A stretch of DNA of 64,000 nt from contig NZ_BANT01000004.1 of assembly GCF_000333015.1 (NCBI RefSeq), positions 124,001-188,000 of the forward strand. Reading direction: 5' to 3'. Made by a program: the position numbers and the translations under genes. Positions 27,225 through 35,932 of this stretch are shown here, piece by piece. Source of the DNA: Gordonia hirsuta DSM 44140 = NBRC 16056 (GTDB taxonomy: Bacteria; Actinomycetota; Actinomycetes; Mycobacteriales; Mycobacteriaceae). How positions within the stretch are numbered: the first letter of the stretch is position 1; each line of letters begins with the position of its first letter. Below the pieces are notes generated by a model, which saw nothing but the letters and a program-made list of their open reading frames with translations, made no database searches and was not told where the DNA came from.

Positions 27225-27788
27225 ATGACCGATCGCTTCCACCTGCCACCTGAAGACGTCCTCCGCGCCCGCGAGAAGCTCGTCCTGGATCACTTCCACG
27301 ACGAGGTGATCCAGGACTGGGACGCGACCCTGTCGACGTTCCCGCACCCGCATTACGAGCTGATCGCGCAGATGGTCGTCCACGACGGTGATCAGGAAGT
27401 ACGCGACTACTACAACGACACTCGTGTGGCGTTTCCCGATCAGGACCACGAGATCATCGCGTTCCGTCACAGCGTCGATGCAGTGATCGTCGAGTTCTGG
27501 CTGCTCGGAACCCAGAAGGGTTACCTCGGCAAGATCCCGCCGACCGGCAGTAAGCACCGCACCCGGATGACTGCGTACTTCGTCTTCGACGAGAACGAGA
27601 ACCTGATCATCGAACGCATCTACTTCGACCAGCTCACCATCCTCAAGCAACTGGTCGGCGGCCTCGACAAGAGGAACCCGAAAGACCTGGCCAAACTCGC
27701 CGGAGTCCTCAAGGGCGCCCTGGCCATGGCCGGATCCGAACCCGACCCGCGCCTGATGAACACCACCCCGCCGGACCAGTCCCACTGA
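27225..27788 (+). CDS. NTF2/SnoaL-like protein
   Basis: 187 residues from the ATG at 27225 with AAGGAG upstream. Core segments EVIQDWDATLSTFPHPHYEL, HDGDQEVRDYYNDTRVAFPD, HEIIAFRHSVDAVIVEFWLL and MTAYFVFDENENLIIERIYF follow the cone-shaped NTF2/SnoaL pattern, usual for small-molecule cyclases, hydratases or isomerases. A C-terminal extension (residues 150-187) is not part of the fold. Located between a hydrolase and a reductase, so a step in the same pathway is likely. Confidence 0.75.
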   Translation: MTDRFHLPPEDVLRAREKLVLDHFHDEVIQDWDATLSTFPHPHYELIAQMVVHDGDQEVRDYYNDTRVAFPDQDHEIIAFRHSVDAVIVEFWLLGTQKGYLGKIPPTGSKHRTRMTAYFVFDENENLIIERIYFDQLTILKQLVGGLDKRNPKDLAKLAGVLKGALAMAGSEPDPRLMNTTPPDQSH

Positions 27789-27811
27789 ATCGCGAACATC
27801 TAGGAAACGAC

Positions 27812-29431
27812 ATGACCACCACCGTTGACACCCCGACCATGCGCGCCTTGATTGGCGGCAAAGGCGACGACTGGGCCCTGGAACAAGCACCACTTCCCGA
27901 CCAGCTGGGAGCGCTGCGGATCCAGGTTCACGCCGCGGGGATGAACCGGGCTGACCTCTACGCGCTGGAAGGCTCGTACACCGCGAACTCGCAGGAGGAG
28001 GACGGCCCGTTCACCGCCGGGATGGAGATCGCCGGAATCGTTGAGCGCGGCAGCTTGCTCGCACCCGACCTGCCCGTCGGTACGCGAGTCATGGGCATCA
28101 CCACTGGCGGCTTTGCCGACTACGCCCTGGGCCACCCGCGTCTGATGGTGCCGATCCCTGAGAACCTCTCGTTCGAGGAGGCCGCCACCCTGCCGGTCGG
28201 CCTGATCACCGAACACGACGCTCTGGTCACCCAGGCTGGGTTCACCGAACGCGAGACAGTCCTCATCGTCGGCGGCACCAGTTCGATCGGGATGGTCGGC
28301 ATCCAACTCGCCAAAGCCCTCGGAGCGGGAAAGGTGATCGCCACGACCACCAGCACAGCCAAGCGCGGCGCACTCACCGACGCCGGCGCCGACGTCACGA
28401 TCGACACCAGCAGCGAAGACCTCGTCGAGGCGGTACTCGCCGCCACCGACGGAGCGGGCGCCGATGTCGTCCTCGATCACGTCGGCGGCGAACAGTTCGG
28501 CTCACTGCCCAACGCGACCGCGATCGGCGGGCGAATCGTCAGCATCGGCCGCCTGGCCGGACCGGCCACGAACCTCGACCTCGACACCGTCGCCTTCCGC
28601 CGGCAGAAGCTGATCGGCACTACCTTCAGCATCCGAACGCGTGCCGAACTCGGCGAAGTGGTCGCCGCACTGTCCGATAGGGTCCTCCCGGCCGTCGCGG
28701 ACGGCAAGATCACCCCGAGACTCGACAGTGTCTATCCGGTAGATCATGCGAGCGAAGCGGCGCAGAAGCTCCGCGAGAACGGTGCAATCGGCAAGATCGC
28801 GCTCTCGTTCGCCGACGCCCACACCGGCGCAGCGCCCGCGCCGGCGCCCGTCGCGAACTTCTTCGGCACCATCCGGCAGATCGGCTACGTCGTCCGCGAC
28901 CTCGAAGCCTCGATGCAGGGCTTCATCAACGCCGGCATCGGACCCTGGTTCTACCTCAAAGGCGTCCGACCGGGTGACTTCACCTACCACGGTCAGCCGT
29001 CCGACATGGTCATGGACGTCGCAGTAGCCAACAGCGGCGACATCCAGATCGAGCTGATCACCCCGGTCAACGACGCCCCCTCGATGTACAAGGACTTCCT
29101 CGACGGCGGCCATGAAGGAGTCCAGCACATCGCCTACTGGGCCGAGGACTACCAGGGCCTCTACGACCGCGCACTGGCGGCCGGATTCACCGTCGGGCAG
29201 GAAGGCCGCATCGGCGGCGAAGACGGACGCTTCGCTTACCTGGCCACCGAACACCATCCCGGAACCGTCATCGAGATCAGCGACCTCGGCGGCAGCAAAG
29301 CGTTCATCTTCGGCCTGATCAAAATGGCCGCCGACAACTGGGACGGGTCCAACCCGATCCAGGAAATCGACGCCAACCTGATCGGCGGCGACCCGGAAGC
29401 CGCCGCCAAACTGATGGCCGAGTTCGGGTGA
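27812..29431 (+). CDS. Fusion: zinc-free MDR quinone-type oxidoreductase + VOC (glyoxalase-fold) domain
   Basis: 539 residues. Residues 1 to about 335 are a medium-chain reductase: GMNRADLYALEGSYT, NADPH loop VGGTSSIGMVGIQLAKALGA (153-172), VVLDHVGGEQFGSL; no structural or catalytic zinc ligands, as in quinone oxidoreductases. A Pro/Ala linker (about 338-348) leads to a VOC domain, FFGTIRQIGYVVRDLEASMQ to TVIEISDLGG, resembling methylmalonyl-CoA-epimerase-like and dioxygenase-fold proteins; metal ligands would be Gln (QIGYVV), His (VQHIAYW) and Glu (VIEISD). ATG at 27812. Fusing these two folds suggests consecutive steps on one intermediate. Spacing to the previous gene is 23 bp. Confidence 0.85.
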   Translation: MTTTVDTPTMRALIGGKGDDWALEQAPLPDQLGALRIQVHAAGMNRADLYALEGSYTANSQEEDGPFTAGMEIAGIVERGSLLAPDLPVGTRVMGITTGGFADYALGHPRLMVPIPENLSFEEAATLPVGLITEHDALVTQAGFTERETVLIVGGTSSIGMVGIQLAKALGAGKVIATTTSTAKRGALTDAGADVTIDTSSEDLVEAVLAATDGAGADVVLDHVGGEQFGSLPNATAIGGRIVSIGRLAGPATNLDLDTVAFRRQKLIGTTFSIRTRAELGEVVAALSDRVLPAVADGKITPRLDSVYPVDHASEAAQKLRENGAIGKIALSFADAHTGAAPAPAPVANFFGTIRQIGYVVRDLEASMQGFINAGIGPWFYLKGVRPGDFTYHGQPSDMVMDVAVANSGDIQIELITPVNDAPSMYKDFLDGGHEGVQHIAYWAEDYQGLYDRALAAGFTVGQEGRIGGEDGRFAYLATEHHPGTVIEISDLGGSKAFIFGLIKMAADNWDGSNPIQEIDANLIGGDPEAAAKLMAEFG

Positions 29432-30234
29432 GCGGTATGAAGGTCCATCACCTCAACTACGGAACAATGCGCCCTCGGTTCACCCCGGACGGGCTGGTCT
29501 GTCACGTGCTCCTCATCGAGACACCGCGCGGCCTGGCCCTCGTCGACACCGGAATCGGTACAAGTTACGCCCGCGCACCCGGCAAGACGTTCGGCTCGGT
29601 GCGGCACTACGTACGGCCACTGTACGACGACGCAGAGACGGCCCTCGCTCAGGTCAAGGCACTCGGCTTCGACCCGCACGATATCCGCGACATCGTTGTC
29701 ACCCATTTCGACGCCGACCACATCGGCGGCGTCGCCGACTTTCCGTGGGCCCGCATCCACCTGACCTCGGACGAGGCCGACGCGGCGCTGTCGCCGAAGA
29801 CGCTCGTCGAAAAGGAGCGCTACCTGCCGGCGAACCATGAGCCGCTCCCAACTCTGGTCCGGCACAACCCTGCCGCCGGCGACCCCTGGCGCGGATTCGC
29901 GGCCGCCACCGAATTGACCGAGATCAACGAGGGGATCGTGCTGCTGGCCCTGCCCGGCCACAGTCGAGGCCACGCCGCCGTCGCGGTCGACGCCGGAACG
30001 CATTGGGTCCTCCATGTCGGCGACTCCTTCTACCACCACGGCCAGCTCGACGGCGGAAAGGCGCCCCTTGCGCTGACCGCGATGGAGCGGGTCATCGCTT
30101 ACGACTGGCCCAAAGTGAGGGAGAACCATGCCCGCCTCGCCGAACTCTGGCGTGCTGCGGACCCCGACCTCCTCCTCGTCAACGCCCACGACCCGCAATT
30201 GCTCACCACCGCGCAGAACAGGAACACCCCATGA
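29428..30234 (+). CDS. MBL-fold metallo-hydrolase, second in the operon
   Basis: 268 residues if started at the GTG at 29428, which overlaps the preceding stop (GTGA); the ATG at 29437 is an alternative. It has VDTGIGTSYA, the full metal motif VTHFDADHIGG (HxDxDH), LLALPGHSRGHAAV and VLHVGDSFYHHGQ. Typical compact MBL hydrolase, distinct from the first one. The overlap shows translational coupling. Substrate unknown; lactonase or thioesterase are possibilities. Confidence 0.88.
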   Translation: MSGMKVHHLNYGTMRPRFTPDGLVCHVLLIETPRGLALVDTGIGTSYARAPGKTFGSVRHYVRPLYDDAETALAQVKALGFDPHDIRDIVVTHFDADHIGGVADFPWARIHLTSDEADAALSPKTLVEKERYLPANHEPLPTLVRHNPAAGDPWRGFAAATELTEINEGIVLLALPGHSRGHAAVAVDAGTHWVLHVGDSFYHHGQLDGGKAPLALTAMERVIAYDWPKVRENHARLAELWRAADPDLLLVNAHDPQLLTTAQNRNTP

Positions 30235-30884
30235 AAATCGCCATCCTCGGAGCCACCGGCAACCTCGGCTCCCACGCATTGACCGCAGCCGTCGACGCCG
30301 GTCATTCCGTCGTCACCTACGCCCGCCGCCCAGAGGCCGTCCAGCAGCGCGACGGCGTCACCGTGATCGACGGGGAACTCGATGACACCGCGGCCCTCAC
30401 GGCAGCGGTCGCCGGTACCGACGCCCTCATCGTCAGCCTGACCGGACCGATGAAGGACAAGACCTTCACCCAGCGCACCCTGCCCGGCATCCTGACCGCC
30501 GCACGCGACGGCGGCGTCGGGCGAGTCGTGCTTGTATCGGCCTTCGGCGCCGGCGACACGGCAGCCAAGGCCTCCCCCTTTGCCCGCCTCATCTACCGCA
30601 CCGCCCTCAAAGGCTTCTTCGACGACAAGGCCACCGCCGAACAATTGCTACCCGCGGCAGGCGTTTCGTACACGCTGGTCTACCCGGTCAACCTGAAGGA
30701 GGCGGCCGCCAGGGAGTCAGCGGCGATCGAGCCACTCGACCAGGTGTCGCGGGTACCCGGCCTACCCACTCTCCCATTCGCCAACGCCGGCCGCGCGCTG
30801 GTCACGATCGCGACCAACCCCGCAACCAAGGGGCAACGCCTCCTGGTAACCACCGCAACGGGCTGGAAGCCGGTCGGGCGGTGA
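30231..30884 (+). CDS. NAD(P)-binding reductase (NmrA/atypical SDR family)
   Basis: 217 residues, ATG overlapping the preceding stop (ATGA at 30231). Dinucleotide motif MKIAILGATGNLGSHALTAA, then VTYARRPEAV, ALIVSLTGPMKD and GRVVLVSAFGAGDTAAKASP. No YxxxK at the SDR position is obvious, as in the NmrA/BVR-like group. Last gene of the operon; it probably reduces a carbonyl or flavin-type substrate using NADPH. Confidence 0.87.
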   Translation: MKIAILGATGNLGSHALTAAVDAGHSVVTYARRPEAVQQRDGVTVIDGELDDTAALTAAVAGTDALIVSLTGPMKDKTFTQRTLPGILTAARDGGVGRVVLVSAFGAGDTAAKASPFARLIYRTALKGFFDDKATAEQLLPAAGVSYTLVYPVNLKEAAARESAAIEPLDQVSRVPGLPTLPFANAGRALVTIATNPATKGQRLLVTTATGWKPVGR

Positions 30885-30998
30885 CAGGCGTGAAGCCTGA
30901 TGTCATCCGGCGAACGATCGCCAACGTCGAATGAGTAGCAGGCGGAAGGCAGCCAGTCGATCCTCGTCCGGCGTCTAACCGAGGCCCGGCGCGCCGCC

Positions 30999-31673
30999 TT
31001 ACGCCAGCGCTCGGCGCGCCACCGCGTCAAGCGTGAGATCAAGCGCGAACTCGAACTCCTTGTCGGCGTCGAATGTCGCCAGCTGTGGCGCCGCGGCGGC
31101 AACAGCGGGCAAACCGCTGGATTCCAGGGCCGCAGTACGCTCGGCGATCCCTGCGGCGTCGTCTGACCCGTGGGTCGGACCCGCGTTGACTTCCCGCAGC
31201 AAAGTGCCGATGAGCGCCGCAAGTACGACACGCAGGAGATGGACCGATTCCTCGGCATCAAAGCCCGCGTTCTGCAGGATGCTGAGAACAGCCTCGACAG
31301 GCGCCAGCCCTTCGAACGAGGCCAGTTGACGCGTCAGAACGAGTGAGGCCGCCTCAGGATGGGTGAGAGCTCGATCGCGGAACGCGTAGGCGATCGCCCT
31401 CAGATCTGCCACGAGATCCCCCGACTGCTCCGGAAGATCCAGTGCGCCGAGAAGTGCCTCCGCCACCGAATCCAGGAGACCTTCCTTGCCGTCGACGTGG
31501 TTGTACAGGCTCTTGGGGTCAACCCCGAGAACACGGCCCACTTCCCGCATGCTGACGCCGCTGACGCCGTCCGCGTCGATGACCTGAAGCGTGGCGCCGA
31601 CGATCACGTCACGCGACAGGACAGACGCCCCTTTGGGCGGGCGGCCCCGACGGGCGCTCGAACCGTTCTTCAT
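30999..31673 (-). CDS. TetR-family repressor of the adjacent operon
   Basis: 224 residues. N-terminal basic stretch SSARRGRPPKGASVLSRD, then the helix-turn-helix SGVSMREVGRVLGVDPKSLY followed by NHVDGKEGLLDSVAE. The C-terminal ligand domain resembles TetR_C (LPEQSGDLVADLRAIAYAFR; ALTHPEAASLVLTRQ). ATG at 31673; a palindrome identical in core to those before the 26-31 kb operon lies 20 bp upstream, so autorepression plus control of the convergent operon is inferred. A ligand derived from the pathway is expected to release it. Confidence 0.9.
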   Translation of the reverse strand: MKNGSSARRGRPPKGASVLSRDVIVGATLQVIDADGVSGVSMREVGRVLGVDPKSLYNHVDGKEGLLDSVAEALLGALDLPEQSGDLVADLRAIAYAFRDRALTHPEAASLVLTRQLASFEGLAPVEAVLSILQNAGFDAEESVHLLRVVLAALIGTLLREVNAGPTHGSDDAAGIAERTAALESSGLPAVAAAAPQLATFDADKEFEFALDLTLDAVARRALA

Positions 31674-31692
31674 AACACCGATACTAGCCGTA

Positions 31693-31711
31693 AATCCACG
31701 CAGTGGGTTAT
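31693..31711 (-). promoter_or_regulatory. TetR operator at the regulator's own promoter
   Basis: AATCCACGCAGTGGGTTAT, the same palindrome as at 26009-26025 with one base changed in the centre, located 20 bp before the tetR start and just after the nhaA stop. Together with the two upstream copies it defines a three-site regulon. Confidence 0.8.
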
Positions 31712-31721
31712 TAGAGTCTGG

Positions 31722-32951
31722 TCACGTCGGCACTCTGGCCTCAACGATGCGGTAGTGGCGGACACGGTGACGTAGGACCACGGTAGCCAGGACTGTGGCC
31801 ATCAGAGTTCCGAGCAGAACCCCGCCTTTGGCGTGGTCGAGGTGGTCTGAGACTTCGGGGTATGACAGTTCGCTGATCAGGAGGGAGACGGTGAAGCCGA
31901 TTCCCGCGAGCTGCGACATTCCCAGGACGTCCATCCACGACAGACTCGGGTCCAGCCGGGCGGGCGTCACGCGTGTTGTCAGCCAAGCGCCGCCCAGGAT
32001 ACCGATGAGCTTGCCGAGCACCAGGCCGGCGACGATACCCAGAGTGACCCGGTCAGTGAGTGCCTGGCCGAATCCGTCGAAACTGACTCCGGCGGCGAAC
32101 AGGGCGAAGACCGGGAGCGCCAGCCCCATCGCCAGCGGTCTGGTGATTCGCTGCGCTGCGCTACACGGGTCCTCGTACTCGCCTGGCCGCGTCCGAGTTC
32201 GCATGAGCAGCCCCATCGCGACACCGGCGACGGTGGCATGGATTCCAGCCGCATGCACCAGCACCCAGATCGTGACCGCCAGGGGCAGGTAGAGACACAA
32301 GGCAGAGGTTCTCGTCCGCGGGATCGAACTCTGTTGAAGGCAGCCGAATACCGCGAGCAGGGCCTACGCGAGCACGAGTGGAAGCACCTTGATTCCGTCT
32401 GAGTAGAAGGCGGCAATCACGATGATCGCGACAAGGTCGTCGACGACCGCGAGCGTGAGCAGCATCGTCCGCAGGGCAGAGGGAAGTCCACGACCGACGA
32501 TGGCGAGAACCGCGACGGCGAAAGCCGCATCGGTGGCCATGGGGATACCCCAGCCGGCCGACGACCCGGATTCGCCCGGCGCGGTGACGGCGAAGAAGAT
32601 AACGGCCGGGATCACCGCGCCGGTTACCGTGGCGACCATCGGCACCAGTGCGGTCCGCGGGTCGCGCAGGACACCGTGCGTGAACTCATGCTTCAGCTCA
32701 CTACCCACGAGGAAGAAGAAGACGGCGAGCAGACCGTCGGAGGTCCAGGCGTGCAGCGTCAGATGAAGGTCCAGAGAGTCGGGGCCGAAGGAACTGTCAC
32801 GGAGCGCGGTATAGGCGTCCAACCATGGCGAGTTTGCCCACAGGATCGCAATCAGCGCAGCGCCGATGAGCAGGAATCCTCCGACCACGTCGGACCGCAA
32901 GAATTGAGGAATTGTCGTGAGGGCAGCCCTCACGGAAGCAGGTGCAGACAC
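31722..32951 (-). pseudogene. nhaA: Na+/H+ antiporter NhaA, interrupted by an in-frame stop
   Basis: A 410-codon frame from a GTG at 32951 with all parts of NhaA: GLLAVFFFLVGSELKHEFTH, WGIPMATDAAFAVAVLAIVG, TLAVVDDLVAIIVIAAFYSD (the paired Asp of the ion site), VLVHAAGIHATVAGVAMGLL, and SWMDVLGMSQLAGIGFTVSL near the C-terminus. A TAG at 32364-32366, in frame, replaces the codon after LPLVLA; the downstream sequence ALLAVFGCLQQ continues in the same frame. The segment after it (SSIPRTRTSALC) is also poor for the family. Only two-thirds could be made without readthrough; re-start at an internal codon near 32300 is conceivable but would give an inactive piece. Confidence 0.85.
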
Positions 32952-33409
32952 CCGGTGATCTCTTTCGTTCAGAAGGATCGACGTCGGCCACTACACATAA
33001 GGAGAGCCGCGCCGACGAATGCTGGAACGGCGAGGCGGGCAGGTCTGGGCAGACCGCGACCTCGTCAGAGATCAGTTGCCCGGAGGGCAACCGGCGATGC
33101 TTCCGTGAGCGCAGGTGCCGAACGAACTGAGCCATCCGTTGGTACCCGGGTGCCGATCAGCGCCAGCGAGCAGAACGGGGATTCGGCCCAAGGCATCGTC
33201 ACTGCCCGCGAGGCGCGGGTGGATCTGCCAGGGAGCGTTCACGCGAACAGAGTACGTCATCACCGACTCACAGGCTGATGCCGCAGTAGAAGTGCTGCCG
33301 GTGCCTGACCACCACGCCCTGAAGGGTTTCGGGCCCTTCAGCGGGCTGGAAGTTGATCAAACTTCGCGGATTCGATGGTGTTTTCACTGGTAGAGGCGCC
33401 GGATCGCCC
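32952..33409. other. Non-coding stretch between nhaA and ychF
   Basis: I see no gene here on either strand; short frames have no family resemblance or ribosome binding site. It holds two hairpins, GTTGCCC-GGA-GGGCAAC (33075-33091) and CTGAAGGG-TTTCGGG-CCCTTCAG (33319-33341); the second lies 70 bp beyond the ychF stop and could end its transcript. The right boundary of the accessory region falls here. Confidence 0.5.
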
Positions 33410-34501
33410 CTATCGCTTAGATGGCACTCCGCTGCGGAACTCGACCACGTCTCCGTCGACCATCACGTAGTCCTTGCCCTCCATGCGAACCTTGCCCGCC
33501 GCCTTGGCGTCGTTCATCGAACCGGCAGCATCGAGGTCCTCGAAGGAGACGATCTCGGCCTTGATGAAGCCCTTTTCGAAGTCGGTGTGGATCACCCCGG
33601 CCGCCTTGGGCGCGGTATCGCCGCGGCGGATAGTCCAGGCGCGGGCCTCCTTCGGTCCGGCCGTCAGGTAGGTCTGCAGGCCCAGGGTGTGGAAGCCGGC
33701 GCGGGCGAGCTGGCGCAGACCCGGCTCGTCCTGCCCGATCGAGTCGAGCAGCTCCTGGGCGTCGTCCTCGTCGAGTTCGAGCAGCTCGCTCTCGACCTTG
33801 GCATCCAGGAACACGCAGTCGGCCGGGGCGACGGCATCGCGCAGCTGCTGCTTGCGCTCCTCGTCGGTGAGCACCGACTCGTCGGAGTTGAACACGTACA
33901 GGAAGGGCTTAGCCGTCAGCAGATGCAGTTCGCGCACACTGCTCAGATCGAAATCTTCTTTGGCCGAGAACAGGGTCTTACCCGAGTCCAGAATCTCCTG
34001 GACCGTGCGGGCGGCCTCGAGCGTGCCGACCAGCTCCTTGTTCTTCTTGGCGTCCTTCTCCATCCGCGGCAGCGCCTTCTCCAGGGTCTGGATGTCGGCC
34101 AGGATCAGCTCGGTCTCGATCACCTCGATGTCGGCCAGCGGATCGACCCGGCCGTCGACATGCACCACATCGTCGTCACCGAAGACCCGCACCACCTGGC
34201 AGATCGCATCGGCTTCACGAATGTTGGCCAAGAACTGGTTGCCCATCCCCTCGCCCTCCGACGCACCCTTGACGATGCCGGCGATGTCGACGAACGAGAC
34301 CACCGCAGGCAGGATCCGTTCGCTGCCGAAGATCTCGGCCAGCCGGTTCAGGCGCGCATCGGGAAGCTCCACCACACCGATGTTGGGCTCGATGGTGGCG
34401 AACGGATAGTTCGCAGCGAGAACATCGTTGCGGGTCAGGGCATTGAACAGAGTGGACTTGCCGACGTTGGGCAGTCCGACGATTCCGAGGGTGAGACTCA
34501 C
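33410..34501 (-). CDS. ychF: Redox-regulated ATPase/GTPase YchF (Obg-like)
   Basis: 363 residues, exactly the family length, from a GTG at 34501. P-loop LGIVGLPNVGKSTLFNAL, then NYPFATIEPNIGVVELPDAR, G3 region SFVDIAGIVKGASEGEGMGN, coiled-coil middle and C-terminal TGS domain ending VEFRSGVPSKR. YchF prefers ATP and associates with ribosomes and stress responses. The start is supported by TAGACT 8 nt upstream on the reverse strand (34510-34515). A longer upstream frame to 34588 is not conserved sequence. Confidence 0.97.
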   Translation of the reverse strand: MSLTLGIVGLPNVGKSTLFNALTRNDVLAANYPFATIEPNIGVVELPDARLNRLAEIFGSERILPAVVSFVDIAGIVKGASEGEGMGNQFLANIREADAICQVVRVFGDDDVVHVDGRVDPLADIEVIETELILADIQTLEKALPRMEKDAKKNKELVGTLEAARTVQEILDSGKTLFSAKEDFDLSSVRELHLLTAKPFLYVFNSDESVLTDEERKQQLRDAVAPADCVFLDAKVESELLELDEDDAQELLDSIGQDEPGLRQLARAGFHTLGLQTYLTAGPKEARAWTIRRGDTAPKAAGVIHTDFEKGFIKAEIVSFEDLDAAGSMNDAKAAGKVRMEGKDYVMVDGDVVEFRSGVPSKR

Positions 34502-34526
34502 GGGTGATGAGTCTATCGCCTGGCCA

Positions 34527-35849
34527 TCAGCCCTGGTGATCGCCCTTGCGTCCGGGGCGCCACCGCGCGAGCACGCCGCCGCCGGCACTTGCGGCCTTCG
34601 CCGCTGCTTCGGCGTCCTCCTGCACGATCTTCTCCCCGGCTGCCAGACCGATCCGCTCCAGGACGTACCGGAACAGCACGGTCAGGCACGACGCGGCCGG
34701 CACCGCGAGGAAGGCGCCGATGATGCCGAACAGCGCGCCGCCCAGCATCACCGACAGCAGCACGATCACCGCATGCAGTTCCATCGCCTTGGCCTGCAGC
34801 CACGGTGACAGGACGTTGCCCTCCAACTGCTGCACGGCCAGGATGACGGCCAGCAGGATCAGCGCCGTCGTCGGACTGTTGGCGACGAGCGCGATCAGCA
34901 CCGCTAGGGCGCCGGCCACGAAGGCGCCAACGATCGGGATGAAGCCGCCCAGGAAGGTGATGATCATCAGCACACCGGCCAGCGGAACCTTGAGCACCAC
35001 CAGACCGATACCGATCAGCACCGCATCCACGGCACTGACGACGGCCTGCGTGCGGATGAAGCCGCCCAGGGTGTTCCACATCCGGATGAGCACTTCGCTG
35101 ATGTGCGAGCCGGCCGGCAGACCGACGGTCCGGTCGATCCAGGGAATGAACTTCGGACCGTCCTTGAGGAAGAAGAACACCAGCACCAGGGTGGTGAATC
35201 CGGTCAGCAACACCGAAGTGGCCGCACCGACGCCGCTGAACACGCCCGAGGCGATGGCCGTCGAACTCTTCTGCAGCTTCTCGATGATCGTGTCGACGAA
35301 CCCGGCCATCTGCTGATCGTCGACGTTGAACGGCGGACCCTGGATCCACTTCTGCACCTCTTTGATGCCGTCGATCGCGTGACCGACCAGTTCCGGGGTC
35401 TGGTCGATCACCGACGGCACCACCAGCGCGAGCACCAGGGCGACCAGACCGAAAGCGGCCAGCAGGGAGGCCAGCGCCGCTGCGGCGGCGGGCAGCCCAC
35501 GGCTCCGCATCCAGCGCACCGGCGGCCAGAGCACCGTCGCGATGATGATCGCCAGGACCACCGGCAGCACGATCACCCACAGCTTGCCCAGGATCCACAT
35601 CAGGACCCACAGGAACAGCAGCACGATGATGGCCTGCAGGCATACCGTCGCCGAGGAGCGCAGGCCGGTCAGGAAGACCCGCGACCGACTCGGATACGGC
35701 TTACCGGTACGCGGATCGGTCATCACCCGTTCGGTGACCGCAGCCAGGTTGTCGGGCACGCCGACGGATTCCTCTTCGGCCAGGTCGATGGCCTCGGCCT
35801 CGCCCTCGTCCACCCCGGTCAGGTCACGGAGATCGTCGTCGTCGCTCAC
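34527..35849 (-). CDS. AI-2E family membrane transporter (PerM-like)
   Basis: 440 residues from a GTG at 35849 (VSDDDDLRDLTGVDEGEAEA). An acidic cytoplasmic N-terminus of about 60 residues precedes 7-8 membrane segments: CLQAIIVLLFLWVLMWILGK, VVLAIIIATVLWPPVRWMRS, LVLVFFFLKDGPKF, FLGGFIPIVGAFVAGALAVL and QQLEGNVLSPWLQAK, the signature of the AI-2E/PerM family. Members export small molecules or ions; the name does not prove AI-2 transport. GTG at 35849 versus an upstream start at 35867 is unresolved. 25 bp separate it from ychF downstream. Confidence 0.88.
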   Translation of the reverse strand: MSDDDDLRDLTGVDEGEAEAIDLAEEESVGVPDNLAAVTERVMTDPRTGKPYPSRSRVFLTGLRSSATVCLQAIIVLLFLWVLMWILGKLWVIVLPVVLAIIIATVLWPPVRWMRSRGLPAAAAALASLLAAFGLVALVLALVVPSVIDQTPELVGHAIDGIKEVQKWIQGPPFNVDDQQMAGFVDTIIEKLQKSSTAIASGVFSGVGAATSVLLTGFTTLVLVFFFLKDGPKFIPWIDRTVGLPAGSHISEVLIRMWNTLGGFIRTQAVVSAVDAVLIGIGLVVLKVPLAGVLMIITFLGGFIPIVGAFVAGALAVLIALVANSPTTALILLAVILAVQQLEGNVLSPWLQAKAMELHAVIVLLSVMLGGALFGIIGAFLAVPAASCLTVLFRYVLERIGLAAGEKIVQEDAEAAAKAASAGGGVLARWRPGRKGDHQG

Positions 35850-35932
35850 GCGGACATATTCACACACCGGCGCCGTCGATGCGACGGTACGCCACGAGGA
35901 AATTGTCGGAGGGCCGATGCAGCATGGGGACC

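Noticed and set aside
33072-33263. 63-residue reverse frame between nhaA and ychF
   Set aside because: No ribosome binding site, no similarity recognised, composition like random sequence.
32952-33409. A sodium- or nhaA-type riboswitch upstream of nhaA
   Set aside because: I could not recognise a conserved core; only two simple hairpins are visible.
22865-33409. Complete integrative element with attachment sites
   Set aside because: No integrase, no tRNA target and no flanking direct repeats were found, so only an accessory region can be claimed.
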